Part shown: positions 12,622 through 22,090 of the stretch, one piece after another
Layout of the letters: each line of letters starts with the position of its first letter
Position numbering within the stretch: position 1 is the stretch's first letter
Assembly (NCBI GenBank): GCA_050084985.1
Contig: JBITNC010000001.1
Location: 69,564,001-69,628,000, forward strand
Origin: Nageia nagi
Lineage: Eukaryota; Pinophyta
Length of the DNA stretch: 64,000 nucleotides
Direction: 5' to 3'
Notes under the pieces: model-generated
Told to the model about the DNA's origin: nothing
The model's input: only the letters and a program-made list of their open reading frames with translations
Databases searched by the model: none
Translations under genes and position numbers: made by a program

Positions 12622-13380
12622 CATCATCATCTTCATCGTAGTCTTCATCCTCCCAGTCTGATTCTATCTTATTCAGGTTCATATTCGTCCTGGTCCGGAT
12701 CAATCTCCTCATTGTCGTCATGCCCTGCATCTAGAGATGTGTCACGAGCGTATGAAGAGCTACTCTCCCCTTTCTCTCCACCTCTGCAAAGCCGTGAAGA
12801 TCATGATAAAGTTGTGCCAGTATTGCGGGGCACCATGCATATCGCTGTCTATGTATAACCATGTCCTAAATGATAGGAATCATACCCATTGGAAAGGTCT
12901 CACTGCTCTTGTCTAGATAGACAATAGCATCTAGAAGGTAGGCAATGAGGAGCCTCATCCGCAGGTCACCCCATGCTGGAGGATCCTCTGGCACATGTAT
13001 CACTAGTGACACACCTCTCTTCCTGTGATTCACTTCGTCTGATCCTGTCAGCCATGTAGCCCATACCTCTGCCTGTTCCAAGCTCGGAATAGGAATCATC
13101 TTCACTAGTTTCCCCCTGATAGGAAGTCTAGTGATCCTGTAGATATCCTCTAAGGTCACTGTAATCTCACCGGTGGGAAGGTGAAGGTGTTGGAATTTGG
13201 ATCCCACCTCTCCATCAAAGCTGTAAGCATGTTGCGATCATGAAACACATATTTAGCAAATGCAAGGTGGCTGAATGAAATATCTTCTAGAATACTCCGG
13301 GCTGCGTCAGTTTGGGGCCACTGTTGGGCAGTGGTAAAGGAGGCACTCTTACCGGATGGACGCATAAGGTATGCACGGCT

Positions 13381-13769
13381 CTGCAAGAAGAGAAGGTCGA
13401 AAGGCAAGTCAGTATCAAGATGTGAAATGCAAGTAGTAAAAAAAAAAAATATAGTACAGGAAACGAGGATCGCCCACGATCTACTACAGGTGAGAAGGAC
13501 TGCCCACAGTTCAAACTAGGGCAGAAAGGACCGCCAACGGTCCTGTTTCTGTGAAAGAGGGCAATAAAATTTGGGGTGCAGGTTCGTACGGGTGAGCATA
13601 AGGTAGCCATGGCACTGGAAGTTCGAAAAGAAGACTAAAAGAGAAAAATGTAGAGCTAGGGTATGCAACACTAAAACCCTAGGGGCAGTCCAGGAAACCA
13701 GCGTATAAGCAGCTAAAACTTGAAGAGAAACAAAAACATAGCATGAAAAATGTAGAAGAGGTAGTGTAC
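13381..13769 (-). other. Putative 389-bp intron of the PMD gene
   Basis: On the minus strand it starts GTACACTACC after exon 1 and ends in a pyrimidine-rich tract plus TTCTTGCAG. It joins two phase-0 exons, so the frame is kept. Three copies of the GC-rich palindrome lie inside it (13467-13482, 13497-13512, 13528-13543). Confidence 0.6.
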
Positions 13770-13982
13770 CTGATGACCAGCAGGAGAATCAGCCACCAAG
13801 GCAGCTCTATGTCCCTCTCGACGTGTGATCGGTAGGGCCATAGTGGGCAACACAACAATACAGGAAGAATTATTTAGCAATAGTGACAAAAGCACCAGCT
13901 AAACCTCTCTGAATCAGTCTCTTGAGCTCTGGGATGCTCTCAGCTATGAAAATGACAGGTGAACAAATGAGGAAGGGTGGGG

Positions 13983-13994
13983 CCCCTTTTATAG
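13983..13994 (-). promoter_or_regulatory. TATA box for the antisense PMD gene
   Basis: The minus strand reads CTATAAAAGGGG, a near-consensus plant TATA box, about 145 bp upstream of the PMD start codon at 13841. It lies in a short GC-rich block (GGGGCCCC) unlike the surrounding sequence, which suggests the PMD gene was captured with its own promoter. Confidence 0.55.
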
Positions 13995-14429
13995 AAAGGT
14001 TAGGGCACACACTTCAAGAATAATTTTGATTTGAGCATTTGGTGCACGTAGATCAGCAATTAGACATCAATTTGGAATCCAGAGGTGATTCGTAGGGACG
14101 TGATTTTCACAGTTTTCGATGAATCCTTAAGAAAAGGACCGCCCACGACCTTAGTGAATAGACCACCGGCATTCTAAGTCAGTAAGAAAGGATCGCCTGC
14201 GGTCCTTTATCTAGAAAATCAATTTATTAAGTATCATGAGTGCATCATAGATGTTTGACGAATGATATATCCAGGAGAATATTGCCTTGAGTTTCGTGTT
14301 TGCAGATCCGAATTATCAGCTTATCCGAGTATCATGTGTGCATCACAGGTGTTTGACGAATGATATATCCAGGAGAATATTGCTTTGAGTTTTTATGTTT
14401 GCAGACTTGAGTGGTCAGATTATCATGCT
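13995..14429. other. Upstream spacer of the PMD gene
   Basis: It contains two copies of the GC-rich palindrome (14136-14151, 14190-14206). It also holds a direct repeat of about 100 bp (TTTGACGAATGATATATCCAG at about 14248 and again near 14350). No coding frame is seen. Confidence 0.5.
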
Positions 14430-15150
14430 CGTGAGTGGAGTTCCAGCTCCCGTGGTTAGATTATCATGCTTTTGAGTGGAGTCCAGCTCCCGTGGTTAGA
14501 TCATCATGCTTATGAGTGGAGTCCAGCTCCCATAATCAGCTTATCATGTGCTTATCATGTGGCTATGAGTGGAGTCCAGCTCCCATAGTCAGCTTATCAT
14601 GTGCTTATCATGTGGCTATGAGTGGAGTCCAGCTCCCATAGTCAGCTTATCAGGTGCTTATCATGTGGCTATGAGTGGAGTCCAGCTCCCATAGTCAGCT
14701 TATCATGTGCTTATCATGTGGCTATGAGTGGAGTCCAGCTCCCATAGTCAGCTTATCAGGTGCTTATCATGTGGCTATGAGTGGAGTCCAGCTCCCATAG
14801 TCAGCTTATCATGTGCTTACCATGTGGCTATGAGTGGAGTCCAACTCCCATAGTCAGCTTATCATGTGCTTACCATGTGGTTATGAGTGGAGTCCAGCTC
14901 CCATAGTTAGCTTATCATGTGCTTAGCATGTGGCTATGAGTGGAGTCCAGCTCCCATAGTCAGCTTATCATGTGCTTACCATGTGGCTATGAGTGGAGTC
15001 CAGCTCCCATAGTCAGCTTATCATGTGCTTATCATGTGGCTATGAGTGGAGTCCAGCTCCCATAGTCAGCTTATCATGTGCTTATCATGTGGCTATGAGT
15101 GGAGTTCAGCTCCCATAATCAGCTTATCATGCTTCTTAGTGGAGTATCAG
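14430..15150. repeat. Tandem array, 40-bp then 53-bp units
   Basis: The word GAGTGGAGT recurs at 14433, 14474 and 14514 (steps of 41 and 40), then at 14567, 14620 and on to 15097 in exact steps of 53. The larger unit has the smaller one plus a 13-bp extension, because GCTTATCATGTG has been doubled inside it. Copies are nearly identical, so expansion was fairly recent. It lies between the PMD gene and the 3' LTR of G1, equivalent to the hypervariable 3' UTR of Tat/Ogre elements. Confidence 0.9.
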
Positions 15151-15712
15151 CTTCATCAGTTTATCATTATTCTGCGGAGTTCGGTCCTCATGCAACTAGA
15201 GTACACCTCTTGGTGCGAAGGCTCAGTTGTATGGAACTTAGCTCTCATACATCAGCTTATCATGATTCTACGGAGTTCAGTTCTTATGCAACTAGAGTAC
15301 ACCTCTTGATGCGAGGGCTCAGTTGTGTAGAACTTAGCTCTCATACATCAGCTTATCATTGTTCTACAGAGTTCGGTTCTTATGCAACTGGAGTACACCT
15401 CTTGATGTGAGGGCTCAGTTGTGTAGAACTTAGCTCTCACATATCAGCTTATCACTGTTCGATGGAGTTTGGTTCTCATGCAACTGGAGTACACCTCTCA
15501 GTGCGAAGGCTCAGTTGTGTAGAACTTAGCTCTCATGCATCAGCTTATCATTGTTCTGCGGAGTTCGATTCTTATGCAACTTGGTGCGAAGAGTTGTGTG
15601 GAACTTAGCTCTCACATATCAGCTTATCATTGTTTTGCGGAGTTCGGCTCTCATGCAACTGGAGTACACCTCTTGGTGTGAAGGCTCAATTGTGTAGAAC
15701 TTAGCTCTCTCC
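15151..15712. repeat. Tandem array of a 96-bp unit
   Basis: The word CGGAGTTCGG or its variants occurs at 15175, 15271, 15367, 15463 and 15559 in exact 96-bp steps. The next copy, at 15638, is only 79 bp away because 17 bases are missing. Because 96 is a multiple of 3, stretches without stops run through the array, but they look like by-products and not genes. The unit shares CAGCTTATCAT with the 53-bp array next door. Confidence 0.9.
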
Positions 15713-15912
15713 TATGTGTGGTTATGGTTGTCATGTGTTGTCATGTCTTGTCTTGTGAGTTGGTCATGTGTGTTATCATGTCTTGTCATGTGTGTTGTCA
15801 TGTGTTGTCATGTTTTGTCTTGTGATGTGGTCTTGTCAAAATGTCGTCCGGTCGACATGTGTGGTCAAGTCGTTTGTCCGGTTACTGTCATGTGTGTTGT
15901 CAAGTTTGTCGT
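15713..15912. repeat. Low-complexity TGTCATG/TCTTG repeats
   Basis: Short words TGTCATGTGT, TGTCATGTCTTG and GTTGTCATG follow each other with an irregular 10-20 base period. This third array directly follows the 96-bp array in the G1 3' region. Confidence 0.75.
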
Positions 15913-16190
15913 CATGGGTCATCAACATTATGGCAAGATTATCAGACATATCAGGCTATCACCTTCTACAGCAAAATGCAAGGGGCAATCATGCCCAAGG
16001 TAAATATCGAAAGGGAGTTTTCTTAACCTATAAGCTTTATCATGATGTTGTTTAAGTTTGGAATGGTTAGTGTTTATCATTGCTTATCAAAATTGTTTGC
16101 TATGATGTTGTGTTTTTACTTTGAATGCAAAATCTCAACTCACCTCATGCTTCTTTCGATTTCACATCCAAAGTGGGGCATCTGTTAACA
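15913..16190 (+). other. G1 3' spacer ending in a polypurine tract
   Basis: No gene is seen. The end reads CCAAAGTGGGGCATC just before the LTR start at 16191. That is the polypurine tract plus short spacer of the type seen in plant Gypsy elements, and it sets the element on the plus strand. Confidence 0.6.
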
Positions 16191-17058
16191 CATAAAAATG
16201 ATTTTATGTTTTTAAATCAATAAATTAATGAAATATGCTTGGCCTAACTATATGTCTTGAATGGATTAAAGTGATAATATCAATGTTTGGCTTGAATATG
16301 AATATTGCATGGGTTATCTTGAATATTGCATGGGTTATCTTGAATATTGCATAGTTTATCTTGAGTATTGCATGAATTATCTTGTTTATTGATGTATTTA
16401 TCTTAAATCTTGTGAATTAACCTTATTTATGTGGATGCACGCCGACCTATGGGCGGTATTACCTATATCTATATAAATAAGGGATCTAATAGTAAGTCCA
16501 CAACAACAAGGATACACATGATCCCGCGTATGGTCTTGTAAGTGGCTACCCCTTAAGGTATCTCTTGGTACCGCCTACAAGGCTGTGGTTTGTGTGCTTC
16601 CTTACACGAGCTCTCCTGACATATGCGATCAATTCTGATATTACACTACAATCTGAGATACCTATACTGGAGATACTGGACCTAATCGAGAGGTCAAAGC
16701 TACCAAGTTAGGGCCGTCGGTGCTCCTTTGTGAATGGAAGAACACCACCGATGCTCTAATACTACTGAAACGGACCGCCCACGGTCCTCTTTTCGCATCC
16801 TTGTAGGTCACGATGTTGTGGAAAGGATAGCTTATCATCATTGCATCGTCAACATCTACATCTTTCGTTGTCAGGTACATTCCGTGAGGTAAGTACACGA
16901 ATCACAGTCTTGGTTGGTACAAGTACACTGCTGAATTGGTTATGTTGTTTATTGATATCTAGAATAAATCGCTATCCATAGCTAGTATACAGATAATATT
17001 GAGTTTGTAGATATTTCTCTGTTTGTTTATTTGCAAATTCAATTTTATTTGTAAACAG
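16191..17058 (+). repeat. 3' LTR of Gypsy G1
   Basis: It starts TGTTAACACATAAAAATG and ends TTTATTTGTAAACA, joining C-family sequence at about 17058-17059. Internal four-fold repeats of TATTGCATGG-TTATCTTGA lie at 16300-16390. A copy of the GC-rich palindrome lies at 16772-16787. A plausible TATA element (CTATATAAATAAGG) occurs at about 16471-16484. It is about 868 bp long. I could not confirm a target-site duplication: the sequence left of G1 ends AATGG and the right side begins GGTGC. Confidence 0.7.
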
Positions 17059-17149
17059 GTGCACTATAAGTCATCACGAAGATGCCATGCCAAAAACTTA
17101 TAGTCATCTATTATATATAAAATATGTGTTGATTATCATTACAAAATAG

Positions 17150-17360
17150 AGCATGTACATACGAGTTTCTCATATATGGATAACTAAATAGTGCCAAAAG
17201 ACACATAAGAGTTCCTCACATATGGATAATTGAACAATGCTAGATTGACCAAAATAGAGAATGCACATATGAGTTCCTCACATATAGATAATTGAATAGT
17301 GCTAAAAGACATATAAGAGTTCCTCTCATATGGATAACTAAATAGTGCTATATTGGCCAA
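17150..17360 (-). repeat. Imperfect tandem repeats in C1 3' UTR
   Basis: The text GAGTTCCTCACATATGGATAA recurs at about 17162, 17208, 17268 and 17317 (steps 46-60), alternating with AATAGTGCTAAAAGACA. Two copies of the same text occur in the C2 3' UTR at about 46565 and 46610, so copy number varies between members of the family. Confidence 0.7.
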
Positions 17361-17529
17361 TTTTTGCTTTTAAATTTTTGTACAACAAGTTCCTCATGTA
17401 GAGCGAACTTACCATGAAGGTGTACAACAAGATCAACACTATATAGCACAAAATCCTCTTAGGGGTGAAGTTGCCATCATAAACATGAATTCAACATAAT
17501 AATTCAAACTTCACTCCCCCTTGAGGGCA

Positions 17530-18088
17530 ACGTCACCAACTTAATAGCATCCCTAAGTTTACAAAAATAAGCTTTTGGGGGGGGCTTGGTGAATAAATCA
17601 GTAAAGTTTAAGGTGGATGGACAATACTCTAGGGGTATGATGCCATTAAAAATCTTCTTCTTGATAAAATGGGCATGTATTTCTATATGTTTTATTCTCT
17701 AATAGAAAACATGATTCTTAGCCAAAGAAATAGCTGACTGATTATCTAAATAAATGAAAGATGAGACACCTTTCTCATACCTAATTTCTTTTAGAATATA
17801 CCATAGCCAAATGGCTTCCTAGGCTACAATAGATATGGCACAATATTCAACTTCTATGGTGGAAAGAGAAATAGTAGGTTGCTTCTTGGAAGCCCAAGAG
17901 ATAGCACCTAAACCAATGATAAATACATATGCAGAGGTTGATTTTCTATCAACTCTATCTCTCCCATAGTTAGAATATGCGAATCTAGCGAGAACAAATG
18001 AAGGTAACTTAGTATACTTGAGAGCAAGATCCTTATTCCTTGCAACATACCTCAAGATTTTCTTAATAGTGTTGAGATGCTCAAACAT
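17530..18088 (-). pseudogene. C1 RNase H domain
   Basis: The minus strand reads FEHLNTIKKILRYV, then DRKSTSAYVFIIGLGAISWA and SKKQPTISLSTIEVEYCA, which are the Copia RNase H words. It continues YLDNQSAISLAKNHVFY and finishes near 17560 with TDLFTKPPPK. This enzyme would degrade the RNA of the RNA-DNA hybrid during reverse transcription. Two stops interrupt the end of the domain (after LSTIEVEYCAISIVA and within NHVFY-RIKHIEIHAHF). Confidence 0.8.
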
Positions 18089-19130
18089 AAGTTTTTTGCA
18101 TGAATCATGCCATTAGATTACTGTAAAGGTAATATCTAGCTTGGATATAGTCAAATACAAAAGACTACCAATTAATTGCTTATAACTTGTAGCATCAACT
18201 AACTGAGAGTTGGAGCTTAGAGAAATAGTGATTCTAGGAGAGATTAGAATTACAACATATCTACACTCCTCCATTCCAAACTTTTGCAAGATGTCTGATA
18301 TATACTTAGATTGATTGAGGTAAGTACAATCCTTGTATTAATACACTTACATTCCAAGATAGTAATGCAAAAGATCAAGATCAATCATTTCAAACATTAC
18401 CTTAAGTTTGGATATGCACTCTTGAATGATTTCATCATTATTCCTAGTAATCAAAAGATCATCCAAATAAAGGAGAATCAAGACCATGTCTTTTATTTGA
18501 TTGGGCACATATAGATCAAAGTCAAAAAAATACTTGAAGAATCTAATATCTGCAAAGTACCCTGAAATCTTTCTATACTAAGTTCTAGGTGCATGCTTAA
18601 GTCCATACAATGACTTCTTTAGCTTGCATGCAAATGACTCTTTCCTTCCACTATAAACCCTTCTGGTTGATTCATAAAAATTTCTACATCTAAATCACTA
18701 TTGAGAAATGCACTCTTGATGTCAAGTTGAAACACTGTCCATCCTTGAGCTAGAGAAAGAGTAAGGATAACTCATAGTAAGCATCTTTGCCATGGGAGCA
18801 AAGGTTTTCTCATAATCTACACCATATTTATGAGCAAAACCTTTAGCTACTAACCTTGCCTTGTAATTCTCAATATCTCTAACTGAATTGAACTTGAACT
18901 TGTAGATCCACTTATTGTTAATCAAATTCTTCTCATTAGGATAAGGAACCAAGTCCCAAGTTTTATTTTTTATAAGCATCTCATACTCCACTTTCATGGC
19001 TTCCATCCAGCACTTGTGCTTTGAAGCTTCTTTAGGGATATGCTTGTTGTCAATCTTGGAAAATAAGGATTTATTCAAGGTTATGCTCCTTGTTACCCTT
19101 TGTGTTGAAAAATTTTATTTCTAAGGTGAC
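18089..19130 (-). pseudogene. C1 reverse transcriptase domain
   Basis: The N-terminal part (19078-18722) reads EAMKVEYEMLIKNKTWDLV, NNKWIYKFKFNSV and YKARLVAKGFAHKYGVDYEK, the typical Copia RT start. Further along come KKSLYGLKHAPRT and an intact catalytic box LLYLDDLLI (near 18450-18475), then MIDLDLLHYYLGM. Stops and a shift near 18740 break the frame. The fragment at 10488-11066 is a second, more decayed copy of part of this domain. Confidence 0.85.
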
Positions 19131-19990
19131 TTATCTATATCTAGGTGTAACTAAAGAGTCCTTTAGATCATCATCATCCTCTTGAGAAGTAGAATTTTCA
19201 AGAAGTTCATTGAACTTTACATCCTTTGAAATAAACATAACTTTTTAAGATGGAGAGTAGAGCTTGTAGCCTCTATGTTGATTTTCTATAACCCATAAAG
19301 ATGCATTTTTCAGCTCTTTTATCCAATTTTTTCCTTTTTCCAAAAATAATATAGGAGAATGCTTCACAACCAAACACCCTAAAATGAGAAATGTTAGGTT
19401 TTATTCTTGACCATGCCTCAAAAGGAGTTTTACTCTAAAAAGCTTTTGTAGGACACCTATTCAAGGTTTAAATAACATTGCTCACAGCTTCACTCCACAA
19501 GAATTTAGTAAGATTACTCAACATTCATCTAGCCATCTCCATAATTATCCTATTTTTCTTTTCGGTAACATCATTTTGCTAAGGAGTGTATGGAATTGTA
19601 AACTACCTTTTGATTCTTTACTTAGCACAATAATCATTAAAATTATTATGTTATATTATCCTCCATTATCTGATCTCAACATCTTGATTTTGAAATTAGT
19701 TTGATTATCAATAAAGGTCTTAAAAATCTTAAAACTCTCAAACATTTGATCCTTGTGCTCAAGTAGATACCCAAAGGTCATCCTACTAAAATCATCAATG
19801 AAGGTTAAGATGCAAGATGCTCCTCCAAGTGACTTAGTCTGAAATAAACCCATCAAATTTGAATGCACAAGTTGAAGAGGTTGAGATGCTCTTATTACCT
19901 TATATTTTTTAAAATTTTATCTATGCATCTTCCAAGAATGCACTTTTTGTATATACTAATCAAAGGAGAAATTGAAGGTAAACCTTCCAT
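19131..19990 (-). pseudogene. C1 integrase core
   Basis: The frame 19868-19656 reads LMGLFQTKSLGGASCILTF, then DDFSRMTFGYLL and MLRSDNGG. The first catalytic Asp appears as Asn (HSNLMG for the usual HSDLMG), while the second (SDNGG) is kept. Downstream text PYTP-QNDVTEKKNRIIMEMA supplies the third acidic position region. Later text FRVFGCEAFSYI and KCIFMGY marks the C-terminal part. It has several stops and cannot be active. Confidence 0.8.
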
Positions 19991-20029
19991 AAGTTCTTAG
20001 TCTTTCATGATTTGAATACTCTTGTGGTT

Positions 20030-20440
20030 AAGGTGCCCTAAAAAAATGGTGCAAAAGATTGCCTATAGAACACAGACTAGAAGTAAGACACATATTTGAT
20101 GGAACTTAATCGATAATGTAGAGGTTATCTTTCATAGATCCTTTAACCAAAGTGGTAAGTCCTTTCTTAATGCACCAGAATTGAGAGTCAAACTCAAAAG
20201 AGTACCCTTTTTTAGCAACTTAGATCACAGAGAGAAGGTTCTTCCTTAACTTAGGAATACAAAGAATATTTTCAAGAACCTTTCCATTTATCAGTACACT
20301 CCTAATTCCTTAGACTTCAAGGGTAGAGTTATCACCTATCACAACTGTATTCTTTTTATACTTATAAAAGTTTTCAAACTTTTTCTTTTCAAAGCACAGA
20401 TGATTAGTGAAACTAGAGTTAACAATCCATTCAAATGAAA
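20030..20440 (-). pseudogene. C1 protease region
   Basis: The minus strand near 20440 reads WIVNSSFTNHLC. The usual active-site triplet is DSG, so the catalytic Asp is Asn here. It continues VVIGDNSTLEV, ILCIPKLRKNLLSV and GYSFEFDSQF, matching the Copia protease to integrase linker. It is interrupted by several stops. Confidence 0.7.
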
Positions 20441-21380
20441 AAGAGTGAGAAATGGAGTAGAGTGTTGTAGCAAAACCAACATGAGTATCTTTCTTTCCTT
20501 TATAGTTCTTTACATTCTATTACCTTTATTCTTTTTATCTCTCTTTTTTTTATAGCAATCAACTTTTTTGTGACCTTGAATGCCATAATAGTTACAATTA
20601 CCATCAAACTTTTTCTTAGGATATGGATTGTTTGCTTTGCCTTTTTCATCTCTTTGCTTGAAGTGGTTGTTGTTACCATTGTTCTTGCTACTATGGTTAT
20701 TATTCCTATTGTTCCTACTACTGTTGTAGCCATTGCCTCTTTTCTCAAATCTTTTGAAGGAAGAAGGATAAGTTTTCTTTTGATGGTTGAACTTCTTCTT
20801 GAAAGAAATTTTGGTTGCTCTAAGAGCAACATTATTATCCTTAGGATAAGAAATCAACACCTTATTGTTAAAGATTTTCTCATGCTTCAATAGGTGCCTT
20901 AAAAGGTTCTCAAAGGAGAAAACTTCTTCTTCATCATCAAGCCTTATTTCATAACCATCAAAAAGTTTCTAAACTTTGAAGAAAGACTTTGAAGAATGAT
21001 GAAGACTATGAACTCATCATTGATTCAATTGCACCTACAAGCAACAAGTTGGATCTTTAAATCAATGATTTTATTCAAGTAGATAGCCACATTTTCATCT
21101 TCAGCTTGAAAAGATTGAAGCAACTTTTAGAGAATGGTAAAATTTCTTAAAAATTTTAAATCAAGGTAGATTTGCTTAAGCTTATCATATGCTTCCTTTT
21201 CAAGGTTGAAGAGAAAATCATCAGGAGCACATCATCTAAACTGCATAATAAATCATGAAGGTTTCCAACTCATTCTTTATGTTGTAAGCCTTGAATTCCT
21301 TCTCATCTGTAGGAGGTACAAGGTTCTCATTCACTTTTTGTCAAATCTTCCTTGCTTGTAATTCAACTCTCATCTGTGGT
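20441..21380 (-). pseudogene. C1 gag
   Basis: The best part (20890-20510) is lysine- and asparagine-rich and holds a zinc-knuckle-like CNYYGIQGHKKVDC. The second Cys of the CCHC pattern is Tyr, so the knuckle is broken. Upstream text FDGYEIRLDDEEEVFSFEN is clear Copia Gag. Further upstream (20950-21380) the frame is broken by many stops. Gag would form the virus-like particle. Confidence 0.75.
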
Positions 21381-21559
21381 TTCCAAATTCCATAGTTTTA
21401 ACCATCATGAATGTGTTTAGGTAAAAAGGATTCTCCTATTTGCTACACAAGAATGTGAAAAAATAATAAGCATATGGTTTAATAAATAATATTAAATGTT
21501 AAGTTTTAACCAAGTAAATAATACATGTTACTTTTAACATTAAAGACATGTTTCATAAG

Positions 21560-22090
21560 TGCAAATGTTTGTACAACTCAAATAATCCATGTACCCAAAT
21601 ACATTTCTCATCTTAAGAACCATAGATGTAGAATGACATTATTGAGGCTTATTTTCTTATCTAAAATTAGGCTTTCACCTAGATGCCCACACAAGAGGAT
21701 CTTAAGTACTACTAATCCTCAACCAGTTCTTCTTGGGCAATAATATACTTTCATAAGGAGAAATACTAGCTATTTTTTAATGTTTCGATGTTTATTAGAT
21801 CGAACAAATTATTAATCTTAATTAGGTTTCAAGTTATCCTCCTAGGTTATCAAAATAATCTCTGAATGAATGTGTGAATATGTGGTATCACTACACATGC
21901 TGTCCACCTAATAGAGTTATGTCTAGACCAATAGACGAATTAAGGTAATTGAGAAGTACGAATTTTACACCACTTGGATTGTCGAACTTAAAGGCTCTAG
22001 TCTACCTATCCTCACCTCATGGCTCTCTAAACAAGTCATGTTATGAAATGTACATACAAATGTGTTCATTTTAAGAGGTTGCTCATTTCA
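21560..22090. repeat. Dispersed repeat R1, copy 1
   Basis: This stretch matches the reverse complement of about 46985-47440 over several hundred bases. Shared ordered words are AAAATTAGGC-TTCAC, GATGCCCACA, AATATACTTTCA, TTTCAAGTTATCCTC, TGAATGTGTG and TTTACACCA-TTGGATTG. It lies in the leader region of C1. I do not know its family. Confidence 0.7.

Larger units (their letters stand above)
12240..13841 (-). pseudogene. Plant mobile domain (PMD) gene, spliced, decayed, antisense in G1
   Basis: Exon 1 (13841-13770) encodes MALPITRREGHRAAL and more, 24 codons, and ends at CAG|GTACAC. An intron (13769-13381) ends TTCTTGCAG. Exon 2 (from 13380) carries the PMD hallmark text: WDPNSNTF, then LPTGEITVTLEDIYRITRLP and MRLLIAYLLDAI. 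A single-base deletion near 13182 shifts the frame between these two parts. The frame is damaged after MGMIPII (12866), although AQLYHDLHGFAEV-like text persists. An acidic stretch meets a second intron (12621-12533, GTAAAC...CACAG), followed by a coiled-coil tail (EIARLRSQIDQKDEEIREL, KEIKVLYEQLRQA) and a Gly/Ser-rich end. PMD proteins occur both as cellular genes (MAIN/MAIL family) and as genes carried by plant transposons; their biochemical role is not established. It is more GC-rich than its surroundings. Confidence 0.75.
9826..17058 (+). mobile_element. Non-autonomous Tat-like Gypsy element G1
   Basis: The order is degraded 5' LTR (9826-10487), a foreign Copia fragment (10488-11066), gag relic (11127-11858), antisense PMD gene (12240-13841), tandem arrays (14430-15912), polypurine tract (about 16172-16190) and 3' LTR (16191-17058). 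There is no protease, RT or integrase, so it must have moved with enzymes from a relative. An antisense accessory gene and satellite-like 3' UTR are known traits of Tat/Ogre/Grande-type Gypsy elements in plants. Its right border joins C-family 3' UTR at 17059 (GGTGCACTATAAG), which is uninterrupted in the C2 copy at 46451, so G1 inserted into a C-family element. Confidence 0.65.

Noticed and set aside
13287-13610. Minus-strand frame of 107 codons overlapping the PMD gene
   Set aside because: It crosses the predicted intron and reads PMD exon 2 in a wrong frame.
15046-15410. Overlapping open frames of 87-103 codons over the tandem arrays
   Set aside because: The 96-bp period is a multiple of three, so lack of stops is inherited from the unit. 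There is no domain or start context.
14430-15712. CRISPR-like repeat spacing
   Set aside because: The repeated units are contiguous with no unique spacers, and the context is a plant retrotransposon.
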